NCBI RefSeq assembly: GCF_010093045.1
Contig: NZ_CP048115.1
Location: 372,001 to 436,000 of the forward strand
Reading direction: 5' to 3'
DNA from: Mucilaginibacter sp. 14171R-50
GTDB taxonomy: Bacteria; Bacteroidota; Bacteroidia; Sphingobacteriales; Sphingobacteriaceae
DNA: 64,000 bases
Positions 16,005 to 25,118 of the stretch are shown here, one piece after another. The notes beneath the pieces were generated by a model that worked only from the letters and a program-made list of their open reading frames with translations, searched no databases and was not told the DNA's origin. The number at the start of each line of letters is the position of its first letter. Position 1 is the first letter of the stretch. The translations under genes were made by a program, and so were the position numbers.

Positions 16005-18899
16005 TCATTTAGTTACGCTTACTGAGCCGTAAGGCGCTATACTGATTAACTTTTCAGATCCGTCCTTCCACTGCAAGTTTACCTTTTGCGGCTTGTCAGA
16101 AACCGAGCGTAGCTTCACCTCGGGATGTTTACTGTCACCATTTTTCTGGTAAGATAACAACATTATCTCCGGGTTATCAATCGTAACCAAAGCATTCACC
16201 TTGGTTTTGCCCGTGGTTTCTACCGCGATAAGCGGCCTGTTAAACTCCACCCCAAAATGATTGGCTGTAACCGCGTCATAAGCCCCGTGCAGCAGTATCC
16301 CGTACCGGCTTTTTATTATACCACCTTGCTCCAGTGGGAAATTAGTATCCCAATGGTTGTTCAGCATCCACGATATGATAGTTTGAGGTTGCGAGACATG
16401 CTTTTCCCACAGGTCACCTTGTCTTGCACCGTCTAAAATATTCCCGGTTATCGACCCAAACTCCACTATTGGCGATTCTACCGACGTCCAGGTTACTCCT
16501 GAGTTTTGGTTTGAAACATCTATCCACCGTTGAAAAGCCAGCCAGTTTTTGTTGGTTCCCTTTAGCTGGTCCCGCTCGGGCTGCATAACCCCCAGGGGGA
16601 TATCCATATGGGTAACCCCCTCGGGCACGTTAAAACCAAACCCGAAATGTATACCCTCTTTTTGACGGGTTGAGATTTTATCAACAGTATTAATTATCTC
16701 TACAAAAGGCTGGCTTTTATAGAGCCGTATCTCGCGGTTCAATCCTTTGCAGCCTTCTGCATCAGCTTGTACACTTACCGAAACTAATAATGGCCCGATT
16801 TCCTTAATGCTGATCTTCGCGTTAGTGGCATGGGTGGGCGCGGTAACCGTATCCTTACCGTTGCGCACGCCTTTTACATAATTATAGCTATTTAAATCAA
16901 AACCCGATGCGGCGTTGACAAACTCCTTTTGATCCTTGAGCCTAAGCAGACTTATGATATTGCCCGTTTTTTTATCCAGCGTTATCTTTACCTGGTTGTT
17001 GCTTAAAAAACCTATCCCGGCTTTAAGGCTCCGGTTGCCTTTGTAGGTGCCCGGCACCACCTTATAAGCTTTAGAACCCAAAGCGGGCAAGTTATCCGCG
17101 TAAAAGATCAATTCGCCTGTACTTAAACGCTGCACGGGCATTTCTGTGCCGTTTTTATCCACCACGCGATTACCCGCACGGCTCATTTTGGCATCCAGTA
17201 TAACTACTCCTCCACGCGCCCATGATAGGGTGTTAAATACAGAAATATACCCGCCGTTAATCTTTTTTACATTTTTAAGGGCATCCGCGATGAGTGCATT
17301 GCTTTGTTTTTCGGCATTCTCAAAGTATGCTGCTTTGTTTGCCTCTACCTGTTTGGCAAGCGGGGCTTTAGGGTTTTGGTAACCCCAGGTGTGCTCTGCC
17401 GAAAGCAACAACTGTTCCCAGCAATCATTAAACCGGTTTACAGGGGCCGGGCGTTTATTACCATTCAGCATTGGCCACAACGTTTCAGCCTGAACCAGGT
17501 TTTCTTTTGCCCTGCGGCCCATACCTACCCTTAACGCGTCCGAGCCAAGCCCCTCCGTCCAGAATTCGGTTATATCGCCGCTGTACGTGGGTATAATGGC
17601 AGCATACTTTTCTTTATAAGCATTCAGAATATCCCTGCTGCCGGCTATAATTACCTTTGGGTAGGCATATTTCTGGTTCCATAGTTTTACTGCTTCGGGC
17701 AGGTCGGCATCTATCAGGCAGTTATCAGCCATTGACCAGGTCATGGCATAAATATCATACGGTGAACCTTCCCGTTCCAGCCTGTCGGTTTCATGGAAAA
17801 TAAACGGATCGATAAAATTAGCGCTTGGATTTTTGGTACTCACCCTGTCAATAGTATCCGAATAGGATTGCAATATTTTGAGCCCGTACTTACTGCCTTT
17901 AACGGTATAGCCGTAGCCATAAGGGCTGCCCTGCAAAAAAAGTATCTTGCTTTTACCATCTGGGCCCAACCAATAAAAGGGTTTGTGGTCCCACACCCTG
18001 CGCAGATCGAAATAATTAGGGAAATTGATAAAGCCATCAATGCCGCTTTGTTTGGCGGCTTGCACCAAGCCCCATGCCGCGCCGGGCAGGTCCATCTGCA
18101 CCATGGTATGGATAGGTACTTTTGTTTGCTGCTCTATTTTAAGTTTATTGCTAAACATCATTTGCAGTTCCTCGTCAGAGCAAGTGCTGGTATTGATGTT
18201 AGAGTGGCCGCCGTCTATCTGAAGCCAGCCTTTCGTCACCGCGTTATTAAATTTCGCCTTTTGCTGCGGGGTAGCCTGCGCAAGGTACTCATCTACTACC
18301 CAGGTGGCCTCAGTGTTCCATATAAAACGTGCGCCTTCGGGGTAATTCTGTGTTTTTTCTGCCAGATCGATACCTACATCGATATTACGTACATGCAGCT
18401 TCCTCACCGTTTCCTGCAGATTAGTATAGCCTATATCTACATGGCTATGCGGATATATATAAACCGTCCACTGTTTTTTTACAGGTATGGCTACAGTGGC
18501 ACTATATTCTTTTCCACTACAATATACATTAACCTGCGCAGATGATGCCACCTTAACACCAACGCCTTCGGGAAGCAAAACGGCTACTCCGTTTGTAGCA
18601 TTCTCAAACTGAAATTTTGATTCTTCGGCTTTGTCATCGCACTTTACTGCTACTTTTACATCACCCTTTAATATCCTTTCTTTAAAATATAGGATTATCT
18701 CACGCCCCGGCTTGCCGTCATTCCTGTATTTGTAATAAGGCTGTACGTAAACGGTCAAATTTGCCTCTGAAGGGCTTTCCCTGATGTCTGGCACGCTACC
18801 CGCAGCTTTCAAACTATGCAATCCTATCACCAGCAAAAAAAACAAAAATCCTACATGCGAGCGGTTAACGCTGCAGCGGGAGGCAGAGCTGTAAATCAT
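16005..18899 (-). CDS. GH38 family alpha-mannosidase, exported (964 aa)
   Basis: A retaining, zinc-dependent alpha-mannosidase of glycoside hydrolase family 38. The catalytic domain begins near residue 145 with VYIYPHSHVDIGYTNLQETV, where HSHxD supplies the metal ligands; WNTEATWVVDEYL follows, then QMDLPGAAWGLVQAAKQSG, where Asp is the expected nucleophile; SAEHTWGYQN supplies a later histidine ligand. The C-terminal half is the beta-sandwich region (SVSVQADAEGCKGLNREIRLY). A stretch of about 130 residues before the catalytic domain is also found in the second GH38 gene (22377), so both share a longer architecture. The N-terminus has a hydrophobic segment (residues 14-33), a probable signal. 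Promoter elements are at 18930-18962. Confidence 0.92.
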   Translation of the reverse strand: MIYSSASRCSVNRSHVGFLFFLLVIGLHSLKAAGSVPDIRESPSEANLTVYVQPYYKYRNDGKPGREIILYFKERILKGDVKVAVKCDDKAEESKFQFENATNGVAVLLPEGVGVKVASSAQVNVYCSGKEYSATVAIPVKKQWTVYIYPHSHVDIGYTNLQETVRKLHVRNIDVGIDLAEKTQNYPEGARFIWNTEATWVVDEYLAQATPQQKAKFNNAVTKGWLQIDGGHSNINTSTCSDEELQMMFSNKLKIEQQTKVPIHTMVQMDLPGAAWGLVQAAKQSGIDGFINFPNYFDLRRVWDHKPFYWLGPDGKSKILFLQGSPYGYGYTVKGSKYGLKILQSYSDTIDRVSTKNPSANFIDPFIFHETDRLEREGSPYDIYAMTWSMADNCLIDADLPEAVKLWNQKYAYPKVIIAGSRDILNAYKEKYAAIIPTYSGDITEFWTEGLGSDALRVGMGRRAKENLVQAETLWPMLNGNKRPAPVNRFNDCWEQLLLSAEHTWGYQNPKAPLAKQVEANKAAYFENAEKQSNALIADALKNVKKINGGYISVFNTLSWARGGVVILDAKMSRAGNRVVDKNGTEMPVQRLSTGELIFYADNLPALGSKAYKVVPGTYKGNRSLKAGIGFLSNNQVKITLDKKTGNIISLLRLKDQKEFVNAASGFDLNSYNYVKGVRNGKDTVTAPTHATNAKISIKEIGPLLVSVSVQADAEGCKGLNREIRLYKSQPFVEIINTVDKISTRQKEGIHFGFGFNVPEGVTHMDIPLGVMQPERDQLKGTNKNWLAFQRWIDVSNQNSGVTWTSVESPIVEFGSITGNILDGARQGDLWEKHVSQPQTIISWMLNNHWDTNFPLEQGGIIKSRYGILLHGAYDAVTANHFGVEFNRPLIAVETTGKTKVNALVTIDNPEIMLLSYQKNGDSKHPEVKLRSVSDKPQKVNLQWKDGSEKLISIAPYGSVSVTK

Positions 18900-18919
18900 A
18901 AAAGATAAATTTTATAATG

Positions 18920-18937
18920 TATGTATGTACAAACATA
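18920..18937. promoter_or_regulatory. Near-palindromic candidate operator between divergent mannosidase genes
   Basis: Eighteen bases, TATGTATGTACAAACATA, with only two positions breaking the palindrome around the TGTACA core. Inside is TGTATGTACA (18922-18931), which fits TGTA-N2-TACA, a pattern reported for HutC-type GntR regulators. The 13-mer TGTACAAACATAT (18926-18938) recurs exactly at 36976-36988, in the promoter region beside the GntR gene. Confidence 0.55.
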
Positions 18938-18962
18938 TTAATTTTTTTTTATGTTTGTCAAA
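18930..18962 (-). promoter_or_regulatory. Promoter of the GH38/SGNH unit
   Basis: On the minus strand: TTTG (18962-18959), 21 bases of spacer, and TATGTTTG (18937-18930), a full TAnnTTTG box. Transcription would begin near 18923, leaving about 24 bases before the ATG at 18899. The -7 box overlaps the candidate operator, so a bound repressor would block it. Confidence 0.55.
18950..18957 (+). promoter_or_regulatory. -7 box for the divergent GH92 gene
   Basis: TATGTTTG on the plus strand is a perfect TAnnTTTG. No clear -33 TTTG is visible upstream. It would give a leader of about 120 bases before the ATG at 19083. Confidence 0.4.
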
Positions 18963-19082
18963 GAGATTGCTCCTTTTGAGGGGTTGATTAAGTTGGTTTT
19001 ATTAGTAAGCCCTTGGTTACAGGGGCTTACTTTTGATTTCATCGGTATCTTGCACCAAATTATTACACCTTTAATACACAAA

Positions 19083-22000
19083 ATGAAAAAAAGATTTTTA
19101 CTGCTTTGCCAGCTTACCATCGGTTTTGTAGCGTATTCGTATGCGCAGCAAACACAGAAAGCCATTTGGAATGTTGGTAAAACTGATAATTCAGGATCGG
19201 AATTTGCGCTTGCGCCAAACGGTTTTAAAAAATTTGTAGGGCAGGATTTTGGCTACGAAGACAAGTTTTATTTAGTAGGCTATTCTAAGGAGAAAAAAGA
19301 CTTTCCATACGTGCTTCCGGGCCCGGTTGATACATGGGGAGGTACCTGGCCTACTGCCGGCTGGCGTACAAACCAGGTAAACATACTATTTGGTTTAGAC
19401 AACGTGCCTGCCAAAGGCGATTATAAATTAGTGATCCGGCTGGCAGATTATGCCAAGCACTTTTTACCTGTGCTTAAGATCAGCATAAACAATCAGGACG
19501 AAAGGATACAACTTTCCGCCGCCGGATATGATGTGAATAAGCAGCGCAGCCCCAGGTTGGATGAAAAACTGGTTGATACGGCATCGCTTACGGGCAATCT
19601 GGCCGCTGCTACACCAAAAACTATTGAGATACCTATTAACCCCGGCATCATTAAAAAGGGCGGCAACAACGTTACCATTACAGTTGTAGAAGGTTCGTGG
19701 ATAATGTTCGATAAGGTAAGCCTGGAGGGTCCCGCGCAGGCGCGTGTAAAAACTCCCGGCCAGATGTATATCGGCACTGTAAAGCCGGCCCAATATCAAT
19801 TGATATCAAACGGCAAACCGATGCAGCCATTGCTGATAAACGCTACACATTTAAAGGGTGCGCCCAGGATTAGTGTAAAATTAGATGGCCGTACCATTTT
19901 TAACGATGTTGTAGAAAAAGGCGATTACGAATTTGAGGCGTTAATGCCCGCGGTTGCTACCGCGAGACAGAGCCGCTACAGCATTTTAGAAAATGGTAAG
20001 ATCATACAAATCGGCGTGGTAAACCGCTCTAAACAAAAAATACAGACACTCGCAAATTACGTCGATACCCGCATGGGTACTGCTCACTCCCGCTGGATGA
20101 TAGCGCCCGGCCCCTGGATGCCTTTCAGCATGGTAAAAATGAGCCCCGATAACCAAAACGCCGGCTGGCAGGCGGGCTATCAGCCTACTTACGAAAGCGT
20201 GGGCACATTTAGCCATATACATGAGTGGACCATGGCCGGCCTGGGCATTTTTGCCAGCAACGGCAAATTAAAGACCACTATGGGCGACGAACAGAAACCA
20301 AGCTCGGGCTATCGTTCGCTTATTGACAAACGCACCGAAGAGGCGCCGATAGGTTATTATAAGGTTGACTTAAAAAATTATGGCATTAAGGCTGAAGTTA
20401 CCGCTACAACGCGATGTGGCTTTGAACGCTTCACCTTCCCGGCAAACAGGGATAGCGCCCGTATACTGGTAGACCTGCACGTGCCCGCCGAATACAATTA
20501 CCAGTTGAAAGAAATAAAACTGAAAAAGGTAAGCGATTACCGGATAGAAGGATCGGCACACCAGGTTTCGCCGGGCGTTTGGAGCAACGATGCCGAGCAG
20601 GATTATACGCTGCACTTTGTTGTTGAATTTGATAAGCCTATCAAAAATATGGGTGGCTGGGTAAACAAAACAGTAAAATACAGTAACGAATTTGAGGCCA
20701 ACGGCGCTAAAGAAGCCGGTTTGTTCCTGGAGTTTGATGCCAAACAAACCCCGGTAGTGCAGGTAAGGTCAAGCATATCGCTGGTAAGCGTTGATAATGC
20801 GCGGCAAAATTTAAAAACCGAGGTAACCGACCGGTTTGGATGGAACTTTGACGCGGTAAGGCAAAACCAGGTTAACACCTGGAATGACATTTTTCACCGG
20901 GTTAAAATTACAACTACTAACAGGTTGGAGAAAGTGCGCTTTTATAACTCGATGTACAGATCAATATGCAGCCGCAACACCTGGAGCGATGTTAACGGCG
21001 AATGGCATGGCACCGACGGAAAGATACAAAAGCTGAAAAACAAGGATGATGTAGCCTTAGGCTGTGATGCGTTTTGGAACACCTTCTGGAACCTGAACCA
21101 GATGTGGAACCTGGTTACGCCCGAATGGAGTAACCGTTGGGTTAACTCGCAATTGGCCATGTACGATGCTTACGGCTGGCTGGCAAAAGGCCCCGCCGCC
21201 ATGAACTACATCCCGGTGATGGTTGGCGAACACGAGATACCGCAAATGATATCGGCCTATCAAATGGGGATACGGAACTTTGATGCCAATAAGGTGCTTG
21301 ATGCTGCTGTAAAAATGCAAACCACCCCGGCGCAGAAAGTATATACCGGCTTTGCCGGTAACCGCGACCTGGTTGAATACATGAAGCATAAATACGTACC
21401 GTCTGACAATGGCCGTTTTTCGAACACAATGGAGTATTCTTTCGACGACTGGACCGTCGGGCAGTTAGCAAAGTCGTTAGGCAAAACTGATATCTACAAC
21501 AAATTTAACGACCGTGGCTACTGGTGGCAAAACGCTATTGATACCGCAGGCTACTGCCACATGAAACTGGCAAATGGCGAATGGGTGAAAAATTTCGACC
21601 CTTTCCGTAGTGGGGCTAACGAGGAATATGTTGAGGGCAATGCCTGGCAGCTTACCTTTTTCGTTCCGCAGGATGTTCCGGCCTTGATCAGTAAGATCGG
21701 CAAAAAGAAATTTATCGATCGCCTGGAGTGGGGCTTTAAAGAAAGCGAGCCGTGGCGCTATAACGGTATGAACGACCAGTACTGGGATTACCCGGTAGTG
21801 CAGGGCAACCAGCAGTCTATGCATTTCGCATTTTTGTTTAACTGGGCAGGTAAACCATGGTCTACCCAAAAATGGAGCCGTTCAATCATCGATCGTTTTT
21901 ATGGTTATGGTGTTGCCAATGCCTATTTAGGCGATGAAGACCAGGGACAAATGAGCGCCTGGCTGATCATGGCTTCAATAGGACTTTTCCAAACTGACGG

Positions 22001-22274
22001 CGGAACCAGCGCAAAACCGGTTTACGAAATAGGAAGCCCGCTTTATCAAAAAATAGAGATAGACCTGGGACAGAAATTTGGCCGTGGCAAAAAGTTTACC
22101 ATCGTAGCTAAAGGGGCATCGCGCAATAACATGTACGTGCAGTCGGCAACGTTAAACGGGCGTATATTAAATTCATTTAACTTCCCGGCTTCCGAGTTGT
22201 TAAAAGGCGGTTCGCTGGTACTAACCATGGGGCCAAAGCCAAACGAAAACTGGGGGCTCTTGAACGCGAAGTAA
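19083..22274 (+). CDS. GH92 alpha-mannosidase with N-terminal accessory region (1063 aa)
   Basis: Exported exo-alpha-mannosidase. The start was put at ATG 19083 (MKKRFLLLCQLTIGFVAYSY), 44 codons into the longest frame, where the signal peptide begins. Residues ~25-330 form a long N-terminal region not found in ordinary GH92 proteins: it has beta-sandwich-like stretches (AIWNVGKTDNSGSEFALAPN) and could bind carbohydrate. The GH92 part starts at about YVDTRMGTAHSRW and contains FSHIHEWTMAGLG, EGNAWQLTFFVPQD with the acid Glu, GNQQSMHFAFLFNW and GDEDQGQMSAWLIMAS with the Asp pair of the base. The position of the His-Glu pair of alpha-1,2 enzymes is SMH here, so a different linkage is likely. A terminator follows before the next gene. 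Confidence 0.92.
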   Translation: MKKRFLLLCQLTIGFVAYSYAQQTQKAIWNVGKTDNSGSEFALAPNGFKKFVGQDFGYEDKFYLVGYSKEKKDFPYVLPGPVDTWGGTWPTAGWRTNQVNILFGLDNVPAKGDYKLVIRLADYAKHFLPVLKISINNQDERIQLSAAGYDVNKQRSPRLDEKLVDTASLTGNLAAATPKTIEIPINPGIIKKGGNNVTITVVEGSWIMFDKVSLEGPAQARVKTPGQMYIGTVKPAQYQLISNGKPMQPLLINATHLKGAPRISVKLDGRTIFNDVVEKGDYEFEALMPAVATARQSRYSILENGKIIQIGVVNRSKQKIQTLANYVDTRMGTAHSRWMIAPGPWMPFSMVKMSPDNQNAGWQAGYQPTYESVGTFSHIHEWTMAGLGIFASNGKLKTTMGDEQKPSSGYRSLIDKRTEEAPIGYYKVDLKNYGIKAEVTATTRCGFERFTFPANRDSARILVDLHVPAEYNYQLKEIKLKKVSDYRIEGSAHQVSPGVWSNDAEQDYTLHFVVEFDKPIKNMGGWVNKTVKYSNEFEANGAKEAGLFLEFDAKQTPVVQVRSSISLVSVDNARQNLKTEVTDRFGWNFDAVRQNQVNTWNDIFHRVKITTTNRLEKVRFYNSMYRSICSRNTWSDVNGEWHGTDGKIQKLKNKDDVALGCDAFWNTFWNLNQMWNLVTPEWSNRWVNSQLAMYDAYGWLAKGPAAMNYIPVMVGEHEIPQMISAYQMGIRNFDANKVLDAAVKMQTTPAQKVYTGFAGNRDLVEYMKHKYVPSDNGRFSNTMEYSFDDWTVGQLAKSLGKTDIYNKFNDRGYWWQNAIDTAGYCHMKLANGEWVKNFDPFRSGANEEYVEGNAWQLTFFVPQDVPALISKIGKKKFIDRLEWGFKESEPWRYNGMNDQYWDYPVVQGNQQSMHFAFLFNWAGKPWSTQKWSRSIIDRFYGYGVANAYLGDEDQGQMSAWLIMASIGLFQTDGGTSAKPVYEIGSPLYQKIEIDLGQKFGRGKKFTIVAKGASRNNMYVQSATLNGRILNSFNFPASELLKGGSLVLTMGPKPNENWGLLNAK

Positions 22275-22289
22275 TATCTTTAATATACA

Positions 22290-22322
22290 AAGCCTGCAAT
22301 AATATTGCAGGCTTTGCTTTTT
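22290..22322 (+). terminator. Strong terminator between GH92 and the second GH38 gene
   Basis: AAGCCTGCAAT (22290-22300) pairs perfectly with ATTGCAGGCTT (22304-22314), followed by TGCTTTTTT. It lies between two co-directional genes, so it either splits them into two transcripts or sets a lower level for the second. Confidence 0.85.
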
Positions 22323-22376
22323 AAACGGCCCGCTATTAAACAGCAGACTCACATTTACCACCCTAACCAAATTAGT

Positions 22377-25055
22377 ATGTTTAAATATATAAGTTTATGC
22401 TTACTGTGCATTGGCTATGCCGGATATGGTCAAAGCAAGGCATCGCACCTAAAGCATACCGCTTCAAAAGCAAATTACACTAAAACGCAGCCAGCTCCCT
22501 TTGATTGCGACGTAAAACCTGTTTATCGTCATCGTCCAGACGGAAAGCCTGGCAGGGAGATCATGCTGCACTTCAAAAGCAGGTTTGCCGGCAAAGGAAC
22601 CATAACAGTAAATTGTATTGGGCAAAAAGAAATCACAACCATACAAGCAGGCAACGGACTGGATAGCCTGGCGGTATTGCTGCCCGATAACGCGGGCGTA
22701 GATAACGCATGCCAAGCCATCATAACATTACGTGCGGCCGGTAAAAATTACACCAAAACAGTTGATGTACCTGCAAAACGGCACTGGACGGTTTACATTT
22801 ACCCACACAGCCATGTTGATATCGGCTATACCAATACCCAGGCTAATGTAGAAGTTATCCATAAGCGAAACCTGGTTAACGCTATAAAGCTTGGTAAGCA
22901 AACAGCTAGTTATCCTGAAGATGCCCGGTTTAAATGGAACCCCGAGGTGTTATGGCCGGTAGAACGCTACCTTAAAACAGCCGGCGCAAAGGAGAAGCAG
23001 GACCTGATAGAAGGCATACAAAAAGGTTACCTACAGCTTGATGCCGGATATGTTAACATGAACACCAGCGCTTCAGCAGATGAAGAGTTGCTGCAATACT
23101 TTAGCTATGGCAAAAAGATAGAAAAGCTTACCGGCAAAAAAATAGAGACCCTGGTGCAGACAGATGTGCCTGGCATGTCGTGGGGTGTTGTGCCGGCTGC
23201 CGCGAAGTTTGGTATAAAGTATTGCTTCGCCTTAAACAATGGCTGGGGCAGGGTTGGTAATTCAACCGACCTTAGCTTTAAACCGTTTTGGTGGGTTGGC
23301 CCTGACGGGAAATCAAAGATATTGTTTTTACAGCCGGGCAGTTACAGGCCCGGGGCCGAAGCAAAAGGTCACGATTACTGGCCGCTGATGTCTGGCCAGA
23401 CCGATACTTCCAAATTATTGAAGATCATTAAAACCGACCATCCGCGTAAAAACTTCGTAGATACTTATCTTGCCAAAGCACTCCCCGAGTTGGAAGCATC
23501 GGGCACCTACCCCTACGATATTTTCGCTATGTCGTGGGCAATGGCCGACAACACCCCTATTGATGCCGACCTCCCTGATGCAGTAAAAAGCTGGAACGAA
23601 GACTACGCCTACCCACACCTGGTAATAGCAAGCGCCACGCAGGTGATGCAAACATTTGAAAAGAAATATGGCGACCAGTTGCCTGTTATGAAGGGTGATT
23701 TCACTGAGTACTGGACCGACGGGCTTGGCAGCGCCGCCAAGCAAACCGCCATGAACCGCTCATCGAAAGAACGCTTGATACAAGCCAAGACTTTATGGGA
23801 TATGCTGCATCCGGGTGCGCCTGCGCCGCAACAACAATTTAACGAGGCATGGCGAAACGTGATCATGGCCGACGAACACACCTGGTGCTTTATCGACCCT
23901 TCAAAACAGCCTATTACAAATAACATCCTAAAAACCAAGTTCGGTTTCTTCCAGAACGCACATGACATGAGCGCCAATTTAATAGACTCGGCCTTAGCCC
24001 CGGTAAAAAAAGGTGGTAGCAAGGTTATCGGTGTATTTAACACGCTTGTGTGGCCGCGGGGCGGATTGGTTTACGTACCGGCCGAACAAAGCAAGGGATA
24101 TGGCAGGGTTGTTGACGAGTATGGAAAACCGGTTATCAGTCAGCGCCTTTCAACAGGTGAGCTTGTTTTTTACGGTTCGGATGTCCCGGCCTTAGGCTGC
24201 AAAAGATATACCCTTAAAAAAGGCGAGCCAAAACCCGCAAAGGCCCTGGTACACGGTAATAGCCTTGATAATGGCCTGTTACAAGCCGTAATTAATACGC
24301 AAACAGGTGACATTTCCAGTTTGAAAAAAGAAGGCTATGAATTTGTAGACACCGAACACTCGCTCAACAGCTACCGTTACCTGCATGCCGATGATGACGC
24401 GGCCAAAGCAAGCGGAACAAGCAATGTAAAAATAAGTATCAAAGAAAACGGCCCGCTTGTGGCCACGCTGGTGGCAATGTCTGCCGCAGAGGGCTGCAAT
24501 AGCCTGTTGCGGGAGGTTACCATCATCGCCGGCTCACCCTCGCTGGAAATTACCAATTATATAGATAAGCAGCCTGTCACTCAAAAAGAGGGTGTGCATT
24601 TCGGGTTTGCTTTTAACATCCCCAACCCTGAAACGCGGGTAGATATACCATTTGGTATCATGGCACTTGAAAAAGATCAGTTACCGGGGGCAAACCGTAA
24701 CTGGATAACATTTCAGCGCTGGCTTGATATTTCGAACAGCGAAAGGGGAGTAACATGGTGCTCGTTAGATGCTCCGGTTTTTGAAGACGGAGGCATCACC
24801 GCCAATATCATCGGCAGCGGCGCAAACTCACCCAAATGGATAACAAAGCTCCAGCCAAGCGCTACTATATACTCGTGGGTGATGAATAACCATTGGCATA
24901 CCAATTTCCCACTGAGCCAGGAAGGAGTGGTTAAATTCAGATACAGACTGCTACCCCATAATAATAAATATGATGCTGCAGCGGCCAATCGCTATGGAAC
25001 GGAGCAGGCACAGCCCCTTATCGCAAGCCCGGTTGATGCTGATCACCACCAGTAA
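22377..25055 (+). CDS. GH38 family alpha-mannosidase, second copy (892 aa)
   Basis: Paralogue of the GH38 protein at 16005-18899. The start was put at ATG 22377 (MFKYISLCLLCIGYAGYG), where the signal peptide begins, not at 22305. The pre-domain (YRHRPDGKPGREIMLHFKSR) matches YRNDGKPGREIILYFKER of the first copy. The catalytic part has VYIYPHSHVDIGYTNTQANV, QTDVPGMSWGVVPAAAKFG with the presumed nucleophile Asp, and MADEHTWCFIDPS. The beta-sandwich region follows (LVAMSAAEGCNSLLREVTII). Two diverged GH38 copies in one locus suggest action on different mannosyl linkages. A bidirectional terminator follows at 25073-25108. Confidence 0.92.
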   Translation: MFKYISLCLLCIGYAGYGQSKASHLKHTASKANYTKTQPAPFDCDVKPVYRHRPDGKPGREIMLHFKSRFAGKGTITVNCIGQKEITTIQAGNGLDSLAVLLPDNAGVDNACQAIITLRAAGKNYTKTVDVPAKRHWTVYIYPHSHVDIGYTNTQANVEVIHKRNLVNAIKLGKQTASYPEDARFKWNPEVLWPVERYLKTAGAKEKQDLIEGIQKGYLQLDAGYVNMNTSASADEELLQYFSYGKKIEKLTGKKIETLVQTDVPGMSWGVVPAAAKFGIKYCFALNNGWGRVGNSTDLSFKPFWWVGPDGKSKILFLQPGSYRPGAEAKGHDYWPLMSGQTDTSKLLKIIKTDHPRKNFVDTYLAKALPELEASGTYPYDIFAMSWAMADNTPIDADLPDAVKSWNEDYAYPHLVIASATQVMQTFEKKYGDQLPVMKGDFTEYWTDGLGSAAKQTAMNRSSKERLIQAKTLWDMLHPGAPAPQQQFNEAWRNVIMADEHTWCFIDPSKQPITNNILKTKFGFFQNAHDMSANLIDSALAPVKKGGSKVIGVFNTLVWPRGGLVYVPAEQSKGYGRVVDEYGKPVISQRLSTGELVFYGSDVPALGCKRYTLKKGEPKPAKALVHGNSLDNGLLQAVINTQTGDISSLKKEGYEFVDTEHSLNSYRYLHADDDAAKASGTSNVKISIKENGPLVATLVAMSAAEGCNSLLREVTIIAGSPSLEITNYIDKQPVTQKEGVHFGFAFNIPNPETRVDIPFGIMALEKDQLPGANRNWITFQRWLDISNSERGVTWCSLDAPVFEDGGITANIIGSGANSPKWITKLQPSATIYSWVMNNHWHTNFPLSQEGVVKFRYRLLPHNNKYDAAAANRYGTEQAQPLIASPVDADHHQ

Positions 25056-25072
25056 CCGCTATTGATATAAAC

Positions 25073-25109
25073 AAAAAGAGGCCGCTTGCAATAAGCGGCC
25101 TCTTTTTTT
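25073..25109. terminator. Bidirectional terminator between convergent GH38 and GH92 genes
   Basis: GAGGCCGCTT (25078-25087) pairs with AAGCGGCCTC (25093-25102), flanked by A5 before and T8 after, so it works on both strands. The plus gene ends at 25055 and the minus gene at 25119. Confidence 0.9.
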
Positions 25110-25118
25110 ACGTTTTAT

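Noticed and set aside
17793..18545. 250-residue plus-strand open frame
   Set aside because: Lies wholly inside and antisense to the GH38 gene at 16005-18899; amino acid content is odd and no motif is seen.
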